DNA of 64,000 bases from Ipomoea triloba (GCF_003576645.1 NC_044919.1:18252083-18316082); one strand, 5' to 3'; numbered from the stretch's first letter, positions 48,935 to 60,420 are shown. The notes: a model not told the origin generated them from the letters alone. A program made the numbers and translations.

Positions 48935-49754
48935 GGAATAAGATTCAAATTGGCCATTGAACGTAACCTGAAAGTGCAATTAGGCCATTGAACAAAAAAA
49001 AGTGCAATTAGACCACTAAACACTTTAAATGTATGCAATTTTACCTTATAGTAGGTTACCATGCACTTTATGGTTACTAAACACTTTAAATGTATGCAAT
49101 TTCACCTTATAGTAGGTTACCATGCACTTGATGGTTACTTGCTTAGTAATAAACTATTAAAATTAAAAATTAAAAAAATAAATAAAAGGTAATTAAAATA
49201 AACACACATGCGGCCACCCCTCCCCCCAATAATACCCTTACAATTAAAAAAAACCAATAATACCCTTAAAATTAAAAAAAATTAAAAAAAATAATTAAAA
49301 AAAAAACACACTTGCGGCCACCCCCTCCCCCCAATAATACCCTTGCCACCTTGATAGGAAACATGTTGATGAATCAAATTTAATTAATTAATTTATATTA
49401 TTACTACTATTATTATTTACGGAAAGTAAACTTATTTCACGAAACAACTTTTGTTTTATTATTGTTTGTGTTTTTTTTTATTTTTAATTTTTAAATTATT
49501 TTAATCTTTTATTTCAATAGTTTATTATTAAAAATTATTTTAAAATATCAATTCACCCTCCACGTAAGTAAGTAACCTGATGAAATGGATAGTAACCTGC
49601 TACCAGGTGAAATTGCATACATTTGAAGTGTTACCTATTCACACTTTTTTTTTTGAAGTGTTCAGTGACCTATTCACACTTTTTTTTTTTTTTTAGTTCA
49701 GTGGCCTAATTGCACTTTCAGGTTACGTTCAGTGGCCAATTTGAACCTTATTCC
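48935..49754. mobile_element. Long-TIR Mutator-like element
   Basis: The left end GGAATAAGATTCAAATTGGC, then CATTGAACGTAACCTG, and the reverse complement of the right end GGAATAAGGTTCAAATTGGC, then CACTGAACGTAACCTG, match for at least 59 bp. A perfect 9-bp target duplication TAAAAAGAT (48926-48934 and 49755-49763) is present. The left arm holds a direct duplication of a roughly 62-bp block (CTAAACACTTTAAATGTATG...), and the centre has a duplicated GCGGCCACCCC...CCAATAATACCC block. It is non-coding. Confidence 0.9.
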
Positions 49755-49827
49755 TAAAAAGATAGTTTGGATTGATTATGTTTTGTGTTATCTAAAATCA
49801 CCACCCAAAACTATTGTCTTTCCACTA

Positions 49828-49991
49828 TGTTAACCATATTATTATTCTCTTTATTATATTGTTTGTATTTTATGCTCAGTCAATAATATACCTAGTCAAT
49901 ACTGTATTAGCTAGGGAATAGGAGAGTTCAGCTCATATAGGACTCTTCTATTATCACTCTGTTTACGGTTAATCATAATACCAATTATTCA
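49828..49991 (+). repeat. 5' LTR of copia 2
   Basis: Runs from TGTTAACCATATTATTATTC to ACCAATTATTCA, 164 bp, with TG..CA ends. The first 61 bp are identical by eye to the truncated 3' LTR. Confidence 0.88.
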
Positions 49992-50099
49992 TCTGGTATT
50001 AGTAGTGTTAGGCGTTATTTTCTCGTATCACCGTATCCTACAACTCACCAACCTACCAACAACGACCGTGCGGTAACCACCACCCTTTCACCGCCGGCA

Positions 50100-53000
50100 G
50101 CCTCACCACCACCTACTCCCGCCGTTCTCACCACTGCAAACCATCATATATCCATTAAACTCAATTCACGCAATTACTTGTACTGGAGAACTAAGATCAT
50201 CCCCTTCCTAAAAGGCCAAAATCTGCTTGGCTTCTTGAATGGAAGTACGCCATGTCCGCCGGCTACTGTCGGATCTCCGCCGCCGGCTGGCTCCTCTGCT
50301 TCGACGCCGCCGACACCAAACCTAGCCTACCATGCCTGGGTTCAGCAAGACGCCTCCATTCTCTCTCTCATTATTTCATCGTTAACTGATGAAGTCATGT
50401 ATTTGGCCGTAGGCCGTGATACGGCGCAAGACGTTTGGACCTCCATTACGACGGCTCTTGCTTCCTCTTCCCGATCGTGCTGTCTCCGCCTTCTTGGTCA
50501 GTTCCAGACGCTGCGACAAGGGAACTCCTCTCCGGCCGAGTACCTGGGCAAGGCGTAGATGATCGTGGAGGCGTTGTCTCTTGCCGGGTGCCCACTGTCG
50601 GCTGAGGAGTAGATTCTCTATGCTCTGCCCGGGTTACGTCCAGAGTACCGAGCAATGGCCTCTTCCCTCACCGTCGGCGGTACGCCGGTCACCCACCCGC
50701 AGCTTGCCGATCACCTCCAAGCCTAGGAGTTTATACATGCGGATGACTTCCTGCCTGCAGACGCGTCGACGGTATCTCCTGGGTCGCAGGCTTTCTATGC
50801 TGGTCGAGGTCGGGGTGGCAATGGTGGACGCCACCAGTTGAACGGCCGTGGTCGCCATGGCCGTGGGCGCAACGGATCTGGTCAGGGGCGTGGCAGAGCC
50901 GGCACACCACGCTGCTAGATATGCCAGTCACATGGACATACCGCCGTAACCTGCTTCCGGCGATACTCTGATCGGCAGGACTCCCAAGCCAACGTTGCGT
51001 ACACCGGCGAAGGCTCAGCTACCGCAGCAGTAGACGCCTGGTATCCCGACACCGGTGCAACCTCGCACGCTACTCCGGATGATCACATGTTAGATCATTC
51101 TACTGCGTACTCAGGTGGTGACGTTCTGAAGGTCGGCAACGGAGCAGGTTTGGACGTTACTCGTGTGGGCCACTCGGTTATCCATTCCCACTCACAAAAT
51201 CTTAAATTGTCTAACGTGTTGTGTGTTCCGAAATTATCTTTACCTCTATTGTCTGTGTATAAATTTATTCATGATAATGACGTTTTCTTTGAATTTCACA
51301 AGAATTTGTTTCTTGTGAAGGATTGCAAAACACAGGCAATTCTGCTTAGAGGGTCCACTGCGGGAGGCTTATACAAACTTCTGGTTCCTCGTAGTCATTC
51401 CGTGTCCCTGTCTGCTAGAGCATCTTCTGCTGTTTGGCATCAAAGATTAGGCCACTCGCATAGTCAAGCTCTCGCTCGCGTTCTTCAGACGTGTCCGGTT
51501 CTTCCTAATAAATCCAGTTCGTCTCAAGTTTGCACTTCGTGTCAAATGGGCAAGTCGGCACCGTTCACCTTAGATAGGGTTACAAAAAGTAGCAATAATG
51601 TATTAGATCTAATCTATACGGATATATGGGGTCCGTCACCCATTATTTCAACTTCGGGATGTCGTTATTTCGTTTTATTCGTAGATGATTGTACTCGTTT
51701 TTGTTGGTTTTATCCATTACGGCTAAAATCAGATATTTATAAAGTTTTTGATGCTTTCCGGGTGATGGTAGAATGGCAATTCTCGCGTTCTATCAAAGCC
51801 ATTCAATCAGATTTAGGGGGCGAGTATCGCCGACTCCATAGAGTCTTCGAGTCCCTAGGCATTATACACCGTCAATCGTGTGCCTACACTCATGAACAAA
51901 ACGGCCGGGTTGAGCGTCGGAATAGACATGTTGTCGAAACCGGCCTAGCCCGATTAGCCGAGAGTTCAACTCCTTTTCAGTATTGGGATTATGTTTTTGA
52001 AGCTGCCACCTACCTCATAAACTGTCTCCCCTCGTTTGTTTTAAACTTTGAATCACCTTACTACCGTGTACACCGCAGTCATCCGCCATATACCTTCTTA
52101 CGGGTATTTGGTTGTCGCTGTTTTCCTTATCTCCGACCTTGTAACTGTCATAAAGTCGAATACAGGTCAACACCCTGTGTTTTCTTAGGTTACCAAGTTT
52201 CATTTAGGGGATACCGATGTCTGGACCTAAACACAGGTAATGTCTTTATTTGCCGACATGTGCGGTTTGATGAGAGTATTTTCCCGTTTTCCTTGCAGAC
52301 TGTACAGGGAAATACCACGGTGTCTCATACTGACCCACCATACGGGGTAGGCCCAGTTCTTGTGCCATCTCAATCTCTTCCTTTGGATATGGCACCACCG
52401 TTAGCTCGGGAACCTGATCCACTTCCTATTCAACAGCCAACTACATCTGACACTGTGCCCCAAACCACCACTCAGCCTAATAAAGGGCCAGTTCAACAGG
52501 GTGGTCATGTTATGAGAACACGACGCAAAACCAAGGGCACGGGGGAACAATTTTATGCCCTGCATACCACCACAGACCCGTCGTGTTATTCCCAAGCCGT
52601 TGGTCACTCACAATGGCGTGATGCCATGGACCAAGAGTTCAATGCTTTACTGCATAATCACACCTGGAATCTTGTGCCACCGACGCCTACCATGAATATC
52701 ATAGGTTGCAAATGGGTTTACCGCACTAAACGAAAGGCCGATGGCACGGTGGAACGGTATAAAGCACGGTTAGTTGCGAAAGGGTTCAATCAAGTTGCAG
52801 GAGAAGATTTTTTCGACACTTTTAGCCCTGTGGTCAAACCTACAACAGTTAGGCTGCTGTTTTCTCTTGCTGTTTCAAACTCATGGACTCTACGTCAGCT
52901 TGATGCCCACAATGCGTTTTTGAATGGAAATCTTGCAGAAACAGTTTATATGAAGCAACCACCGGGTTACGAAGATCCGCTGCACCCTGATCATGTCTGT

Positions 53001-54110
53001 CACTTGCAACGCTCCTTATACGGTTTGAAACAAGCTCCCAGGGCGTGGTTTAAACGGCTGCATGATTTTTTAGTTTCCACCGGGTTTTCGCCTTCCAAGA
53101 CTGATGTGTCTTTGTTTCACTACTCCGCACACGCATCTCGTGTGTTCCTTCTGGTTTATGTTGACGACATCATTATATTGGGCAATGACTCCGCCTTAAT
53201 TGACACTCTGCTACACCGGCTATCCTCTACCTTCAAGATCAGAGATCTGGGCACTCCGAGTTTTTTCTTGGGTATTGAAACTATTGCCGATGATAAAGGG
53301 CTTCTCTTATCTCAGAAGCGGTACATTGCAGATATACTAACTCGTGCAGGCATGTCTGATTGCAAACCACTAGCTACACCGGCATCCATGACTCAGTTAG
53401 CATCGCCCTCTCCGGACCTCTTTGACAACCCCACTCAGTATTGTCGGATTATTGGGGTTCTGCAATATCTCACCATAACACGGCCAGACCTATCATATGC
53501 AGTCAATAGGCTCTGTCAGTTTATGCACTCACCTACTGTTGATCATTGGGGCATGTTGAAGAGGGTTCTGCGGTATATCATGGACACATAGGACCTAGGG
53601 CTGCGTATTCTGTCATCTCCGACTTCTGAGATTCATGCCTACTCTGACTCGGACTAGGCTAGTTGTCCTATAGACCGGAAATCCACTAGTGGCTATGCAG
53701 TCTTTATTGGTAAGAATCTTGTGTCTTGGGTTTCGAGGAAGCAGCGCACGGTCGCTTGTTTGTCAACAGAAGCAGAATATAAAGGCCTAGTCGATGTCTC
53801 TGCAGAGGTTACCTGGTTAGTCTCCTTTCTGCGAGAGTTGGGTCTCCACTCCGACACACCACCCACACTCTGGTGCGATAATCTTGGGGCTACGTACTTC
53901 GCAGCTAATCCTGTATTTCATGCACGCACAAAGCATGTGGAGATTGACTACCATTTTGTACGTGACAAAGTGGCTTCCGGTGACTTGGTTGTTAACTTTG
54001 TTTCGACACGGGATCAGATTGCAGATATCTTCACAAAGCCCCTGCCAGCTCAGCGGTTTCAGGATCTCCGAGACAAGCTCAACGTTGGGTCCACACAACC
54101 TTGCGCTTGA
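50100..54110 (+). pseudogene. Copia 2 Gag-Pol polyprotein, six TAG stops
   Basis: A single uninterrupted frame carries gag (KLNSRNYLYWRTKIIPFLKG), a CCHC knuckle (around 50913-50960, with one stop inside it) and protease (PDTGATSHAT, around 51046-51075). It continues with integrase (HQRLGHSHSQ, CTSCQMGK, DLGGEYR), RT (YVDD in LLVYVDDIIILG, around 53158-53169) and RNase H (TEAEYKGLVDVSAEVTWL). Stops lie at 50556, 50610, 50724, 50916, 53589 and 53655, all TAG and all in the same frame, with no frameshift anywhere in about 4 kb. An 834-codon stretch (51087-53591) is open. No clear initiator ATG is seen for gag. Confidence 0.92.
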
Positions 54111-54117
54111 GAGGGAG

Positions 54118-54178
54118 TGTTAACCATATTATTATTCTCTTTATTATATTGTTTGTATTTTATGCTCAGTCAATAATA
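54118..54178 (+). repeat. 3' LTR of copia 2, truncated
   Basis: Matches the first 61 bp of the 5' LTR and then diverges after CAATAATA, so about 100 bp are missing. Confidence 0.88.
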
Positions 54179-54491
54179 CATGTTTTCCATCAAACTGAGA
54201 GGGAATAAGTAGCCTAAAGTCCAAATTGCCCATTGTTGTTGAATTCAAAGGAACATATATGAAAGTTGCTGCATATAAATAATGAAAATTTTGAATAGTT
54301 GTTGCATATAAAGATTTAAATGAACACACACAAAGGAAAGTCGAAAAATAATACATGGTATAATCTAGAAGGAAATGTCTGGCATCAATTTTAGGTTAAA
54401 AAAGGAGAGGGGTAATTTTATCGTAAGATTATCTTTTTTCTTCCTAAAATCCATGAAAATAAAATCCTGGGGGGGGGGGGGGGGGCAGCCA
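54179..54491. other. Spacer ending in poly-G before an assembly gap
   Basis: No gene was recognised. The last part is a run of 17 G (54469-54485). Confidence 0.6.
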
Positions 54492-54876
54492 NNNNNNNNN
54501 NNNNNNNNNNNNNNNNNNNNNNNNNNNNNNNNNNNNNNNNNNNNNNNNNNNNNNNNNNNNNNNNNNNNNNNNNNNNNNNNNNNNNNNNNNNNNNNNNNNN
54601 NNNNNNNNNNNNNNNNNNNNNNNNNNNNNNNNNNNNNNNNNNNNNNNNNNNNNNNNNNNNNNNNNNNNNNNNNNNNNNNNNNNNNNNNNNNNNNNNNNNN
54701 NNNNNNNNNNNNNNNNNNNNNNNNNNNNNNNNNNNNNNNNNNNNNNNNNNNNNNNNNNNNNNNNNNNNNNNNNNNNNNNNNNNNNNNNNNNNNNNNNNNN
54801 NNNNNNNNNNNNNNNNNNNNNNNNNNNNNNNNNNNNNNNNNNNNNNNNNNNNNNNNNNNNNNNNNNNNNNNNNNNN
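54492..54876. other. Assembly gap (385 N)
   Basis: Unknown bases between a 17-G run and a 23-G run (54877-54899). Long open frames reported across it are artefacts of translating N. Confidence 0.99.
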
Positions 54877-54899
54877 GGGGGGGGGGGGGGGGGGGGGGG

Positions 54900-55040
54900 C
54901 ATGCGATTCTAATTCCATGAAAATGAGGGAATTGCAATTCCGTGGAATTCCCTCCAACCAAACGAAGGAATTTAGTTGCATTTGGAATTAGATGGAATTA
55001 AGTGAGAATTGAATTGTAATTCCCTCCAACCAAACGCCCT
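54900..55040. mobile_element. Right end of a Tourist-like element
   Basis: GGAATTCCCTCCAACCAAACG occurs twice (near 54941 and 55016), the second ending CCAACCAAACGCCC. Its inverse GGGCGTTTGGTTGG is a typical Harbinger/Tourist terminus. The left end is probably inside or beyond the N gap. Confidence 0.4.
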
Positions 55041-55079
55041 GTAATAGTATAAGAGTGTTTTGGAGGGGACGCCCTGTAA

Positions 55080-56551
55080 TAGTATAAGAGGGAATAGTTA
55101 AAATGAGGGAAAAGTTAAAATGGAGGATTTTGTTTTTATTAATAATATAAATTACGTTGCATGTAAAGAAATGTATATTTTAATCTAGAATTGTATTACG
55201 AATAAGAAAATATATAGGAAAAAATATACTGTATTAGGAATTATATTACCATATTTTAATATACAATTGTTGTATAAATAATAGTATAATAGTATTTTTT
55301 GCAAGAAGTTAAAATGGGAATTTTGTTTTTATTAATAGTATAGATAGATTACGTTGTAGAGAAGTATATATGCATTATATTATTATGATTAGTAATTTTA
55401 ATCCTATTACGAATAGGAACGTAGGTAAAAATATATTGTATTAGTAATTGTATTACTATATTTTAATGGACAATTGTAGTACAAATAGAATTTTCATTAT
55501 CATATTTTACAATATTAAGCAAACCTTAATAGTATAAGAGTGTTTTGGAGGGGAAAATTAAAATGGAGGATTTTTTTTATTATTAATAGTGTATATTATG
55601 TTGCAGGTATATAAGTATACTGTATTATTACGATTAGTAATTTTAATCTAGAATTGTATTACGAATAGGAAAATAGGAAAAAATATATTGTATTATGAAT
55701 TGTATTACCATATTTTAATATACAATTGTAGTACGAATAAGATTTGTATTACCATATTTTACATTATTAAGAAAACCTTAATAGTATAGGAGTATTTTTT
55801 GCAAGAAGTTAAAATGAGGATTTTGTTTTTATTAATAGTATAAATTAGTAATTTTAATCAAGAATTGTATTACGAATAGGAAAGTAGAAAAGAGTATATA
55901 TATTGTATTAGGATTACCATATTTTAATGTACAATTGTGTGGAACAAATACAATTTTTATTATCGTATTTTTCAATATTAAGCAAACCATAATAGTATAG
56001 GAATGGTTTGGGTGGGACGTTGAAATGGAGGATTTTGTTTTTATTAATAGTATAAATTACATTGCAGAGAAGTATATGTAGTGTATTATCACGATTAGTA
56101 AGTTTAATCTATAACTGTATTACGAATAGGAAAGTAGGAAAAAATATATTGCAATATGAATTGTATTACCATATTTTAATGTACAATTGTATAACGAATA
56201 GGATTTGTATTATCGTATTTTACAATATTAAGGAAATTATAATAGTATAGTAATGTTTTGGGCGGGACATTAAAATTGAGGATTTTGTTTTTATTAATAG
56301 TATAAGTTACTTTGCAGAGAAGTATATGTATTGTATTATTACGATTAGTAATTTTAATCTAGAATTATATTACGAATAGAAAGTAGAAAAATATATATTG
56401 TAACAGGAATTGTATTCATATATTTTAATGTACAATTGTGTAACGAATAGAATTTGTATTTTCGTATTTTACAATATTAAGCAAACATTAATAGTATAAA
56501 AGTGTTTTGGGCGGGAAGTTAAAACGGATGATTTTGTTTTTATTAATAGTA
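55080..56551. repeat. Tandem array, period about 250 bp, about six units
   Basis: The anchor GATTTTGTTTTTATTAATAG falls at 55126, 55319, 55569, 55819, 56031, 56281 and 56529 (spacing 193, 250, 250, 212, 250, 248). Each unit also has TTTTAATCTAGAATTGTATT, ACCATATTTTAATATACAAT and AATATTAAGCAAACC-like words in order. The last unit is cut at ATTAATAGTA where Helitron copy B begins. Confidence 0.88.
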
Positions 56552-57194
56552 CTAGTTTTTCACGCGCATTGCGCGAATGAGATAATGCCAATGTTTATTA
56601 TTAAATAAGTATTTCAAAGTATATTCAATGCAAGATTATGTTGGAGATGTTCATGTATATGTAATTGAATGTTGAATTTGTTTATTTAAATCGGTAATTC
56701 AAAGTTTATGAATGCAAGATAATATATGAGAGATTGATTATAATTTTCACTAAAATAAATGTTTGCAATTTTGTAAAAACGCTAATCTAAATACTTAGTC
56801 TAAAAATGATAGTATAAATAAATACTACTTTTTCATTTGAATTTCTCTAAGACTTTTTAATTATCTTTCGAGTAACATTGTCATTGTCTTTATCTTCAGT
56901 ACTCTTTTTAAATTTATTTATTGGTATTTGGTAATGTGTCATATGCAATTGAGTTATTATAGTAGTATAGAGGGTAGCATCATGCAATGAGATTATAATG
57001 TAGGAAGTTGTGGATTTGTCTCGTTGTGTTTGTATATATTACTGCGATCTTAGTTGTACTATAAACTCTTAATTTTGCAATCGCCTATTGATATTTGACA
57101 GTGGTAGTTTTTCTCCCTACATGTTTCATGTGCTGTGAGATATCTGTCGTACATTATTATGTGAAAGTACTTAACAAAATATTAATATTTATTA

Positions 57195-58132
57195 GGGAAA
57201 ATGGCATCTTTAGTCCCTGAGTTATAGGGGTAGTGTAGACTCAGTCCCTGAGTTATTGTCGTATGCGAGTTTAGTCCCTCAGTTATTCGCGAAGTGGCGA
57301 GTTTATTAAATTTGACGAAAAAATTAAAAAATAATCAAAATTTGAGGGATAAAATTGGAAATTCACATTTTATTATTCTTCTTATATCAAAATCACTTTT
57401 ACAACATTATTTTTCACTTCTTAGCCTAATTATTTTCAAGATTTTTCATTTTTTTTTTGAAAACAAGATTTTTCATTTTTAAAAGCATTTCAATAATTTT
57501 CAAATGACTTGTTAGGAACCTAGCTCTCATAACACACTTAAGACTTAGCACAAACAAAGAAATGCATGATCATTGTATTTAGGTGTATGAAATACACTAT
57601 CCTAACAAGTTTTTATTTTTTTACTAAGCAACAAATGTAATAAAATTAAAACTTTTGAGATTTTTTTACACACTATCCTATCTCAAAAGTTTTAATTTTA
57701 TTACATTTGTTGCTTAGTAAAAAAATAAAAACTTGTTAGGATAGTGTGTTTCATACACCTAAATACAATGATCATGCATTTCTTTATTTGTGCTAAGTTT
57801 TAAGTGTGTTATACGAGAGTCAGGTTCCTAACAAGTCATTTGAAAGTTATTAAAATGCTTTTAAAATTGAAGAATCTTGAAAATAATTAGGCTAAGAAGT
57901 GAAAAATAATATTGTAAAAGTGGTTTTGATATAAGAAGAAGAATAAAATGTGAATTTCCTATTTTATCCCTCAAATTTTGATTATTTTTTAATTTTTTCG
58001 TCAAATTTAATGGCCAGGGACTAAACTCGCCACTTCGCGAATAACTGAGGGATTAAACTCGCATACGACCATAACTCAGGGACTGAGTCTACACTACACC
58101 TATAACTCAGGGACTAAAGATGCCATTTTCCC
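57195..58132. mobile_element. Foldback MULE-like element, copy 2
   Basis: A 938-bp hairpin with arms matching copy 1 (3128-4054) and a perfect 9-bp target duplication TATTTATTA (57186-57194 and 58133-58141). The 18-nt loop at 57662-57679 is the exact reverse complement of the copy 1 loop, so the element is inserted in the opposite orientation. The left arm lacks a few bases (GTCCCTGGC) present in the right arm. It is non-coding. Confidence 0.93.
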
Positions 58133-58350
58133 TATTTATTATATTTGTAGAAGGTTAATGAGTAGTATATTTTGTTCTAGTTTCATAACTTGTTTACTTG
58201 ATAGTAACAACAATAACTTTGCAGGTAGTCCGAATACTAATGGTGCAATATGTCTAGTTTCATCAACAGTTTCTACATCCATTTTGCACGTGTTTATTTT
58301 GAAGTTCATATTTTTGGAATTAGTATTATTGAGTGTAGTACTTGATTTTG

Positions 58351-58368
58351 TGTGTGCATGTGTGTGTG

Positions 58369-58399
<31 letters not shown>

Positions 58400-58400
58400 T
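58351..58400. repeat. (TG)n microsatellite plus poly-T
   Basis: A TG run of about 16 repeats is followed by about 18 T residues, inside Helitron copy B. Confidence 0.9.
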
Positions 58401-59639
58401 AATTTTTTTTGTTGATTTGATACTAATCTTAAAGTTCCCACTGCTGCCTTTTCATCACAATGCATGTAGTTAAATAGTTTGCCACTTTGTGCATAAATAT
58501 TTTTAAACAGTGGCTACATCCTATATACCAATTATTTTTGTTGTCAAGATCGATGCTAATTTTGTCTTTAATCCAAACAGGTTGATTGTAGAAAATGAAA
58601 TGAATTGTAAATTTATATTAGTTCTAATATATTTAAAGAATGCACAACAAGTATTTTACATACAAGATTAATGAATGCTGCAACGGTAGCTATTTTTCAA
58701 AATTCTTGTTTTTCTGAATTTGAAAAATTGATTCCAACAATGTTGTAGTCTCAGCATCTTTTCAATGCATCAAGTGTATCACAATGTTCTATTGCCCGAC
58801 ATTTTTAATAATGAGTTTTAAATCAAATTGTTGAATTATTTGAATGCCTTCTTTGTTTACAAATCTTCCCTAACTGTAGTTAATATGATTGGCTTCAAAC
58901 TGTTTTTTATTTTTTATTTTTAACTTTTTCCATGTTATTAACATAATACTTTGTAAATAAATATATAACATTATTTTTTAGTATAACTTTGATATTTTTA
59001 ATTACAAGATATTGTAAAAAGAAAACAATGAACAATGTAGTGAATACAAATAATTAATAAATTTGAAGGTAAGAAATCTTTGCATTGTAGAAAATATAGA
59101 CAATATAACTAATGAAATTATATCTCTTTTTAAATTTTTAGATAATGAATATTTTTTTTTTGAATAAAGACATTGTAGACATCGAATTATAAATTAAAGA
59201 AATGCATATGTATTATTTTTTTATTGTAACTACTAATTTATTTAATTTAATAAGAGTAATAGAGTGGGATACTTACTTTTGAATAATATACTCTAATATA
59301 TTCGTAGTATATGTTCAACAATTATGCCAACTTTGTTTGGGATGAGGTTCGAACCTAAGACCTTACTTATCGAAATTAATGGGTAAGTTAAAAAAGTTAA
59401 CGAAATATTAACGGAAAAAGGAATATTTAACGGAAAACTAAACGGATAATCATATTATTAAGGATAAATTAAGAAATCTCAAGTAAAAATATAAATCTAA
59501 GCAATCTGAACTATCCATTTAATTTAATAATTTGACCGTCATTTTTTCTATCAATTATAGGTCTAACTTTCTTTGGCTCTTATTAGTATAGTAGATAGTA
59601 GATAGATTCAAAATTGGTTAAGAATTCTCACACGAGGAA

Positions 59640-59945
59640 AAGAGATTGATGTTCTGTAATTCTCCACAAATTATATTGTGAATGGTTCACATTACAAGGT
59701 GATTATATTGTGAACTATGGTTCACATTACAAGGTTTTTAAATGTTTACTTTTACTATATTAAATATTTATTTTTAATGTACTGAACATTTATTTTTAAG
59801 TTGTATATAAAAAATGAATATATAGTACATTAAAAATGTATTTAAAAAAAAACCTATGGTATATTAAAGATGAACAAATGTATATTAAAAATAAACATGT
59901 ATATTAGTTTTGCAATATGGCAATTTTTATACCATGGACGTGAGT
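59640..59945. repeat. AT-rich dispersed repeat
   Basis: Contains duplicated TATTGTGAA-TGGTTCACATTACAAGG words (59679-59740). AATGTACTGAACATTTATTTTTAA-type words and a closing TACCATGGACG follow. The composition resembles the region around 2881-3118. Confidence 0.4.
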
Positions 59946-60129
59946 TTATTTTGCATTTCGGTTTTTTGTGCAGTTAACATATTATGGGCATTTCGTTATT
60001 AAATTATAGATGCATACAAATACATAATATGTTAATTGTATATTAACCTAACATATTATGTCATTGTAGTTAACATAATATTTGCCTTCATTTTATATAT
60101 GACAAAAATTTTGTGTAAGATTCTTTCAA

Positions 60130-60420
60130 TAATTCTTGTCCCCAAGTCAGGTGGTTGGACTCGGATGCAGGAACTTGGGGCTTGATTCCCAGGTTTAAGG
60201 GCTCAACTTCTGCGAGCGGACCTGAGCGGGCTACCCAAGTCGGGTGGTTGGACATGGATGCAGGGACATGGGGATCAATTCCCAGGTCTGAGGGACTGGT
60301 TTTCGCGGTTGCCTCCGGGCAGGTGACTTGAGTAGGGTGGTTGGACCGGGGGCCTCGAGTGACTATTGTTTTTCCTCGGAGCCCGCCTTAGGGGTCGGAA
60401 TGGCTGGATTTGGGCTAATT
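60130..60420. repeat. GC-richer repeat with tRNA-like boxes
   Basis: Two related units, GTCAGGTGGTTGGACTCGGA (60146) and GTCGGGTGGTTGGACATGGA (60239), are about 93 bp apart. Each is followed by TTGATTCCCAGG or TCAATTCCCAGG. The first word resembles a Pol III A box and GGCTTGATTCC resembles a B box, so this could be a tRNA-derived SINE relic. I found no target duplication. Confidence 0.3.

Larger units (their letters stand above)
49828..54178 (+). mobile_element. Ty1/copia LTR retrotransposon (copia 2)
   Basis: The 5' LTR is 49828-49991. The primer-binding site is TGGTATTAGTAG at 49994. One polyprotein frame runs from about 50060 to 54110. The polypurine tract GAGAGGGAG is at 54109-54117. The 3' LTR is truncated at 54118-54178. 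The truncated LTR removes the right boundary, so no target duplication can be tested. It is a different family from copia 1 by LTR sequence but similar in gag and pol. Confidence 0.92.
56552..59595 (-). mobile_element. Non-autonomous Helitron, copy B
   Basis: On the minus strand it begins TCTACTATACTAATAAGAG with A just before it. It ends with the perfect hairpin CGCGC-AAT-GCGCG, then GTGAAAAACTAG and a following T. Those are the Helitron landmarks. Its ends and flanking interior match copy A (14848-16553). The foldback element at 57195-58132 is nested in it; without that insertion and one target copy its length is about 2.1 kb. There is no Rep/helicase frame. Confidence 0.78.

Noticed and set aside
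54365..54981. Open frames of 150-200 codons on both strands across 54365-54981
   Set aside because: They consist mostly of translated N from the assembly gap with poly-Gly or poly-Pro from G runs.
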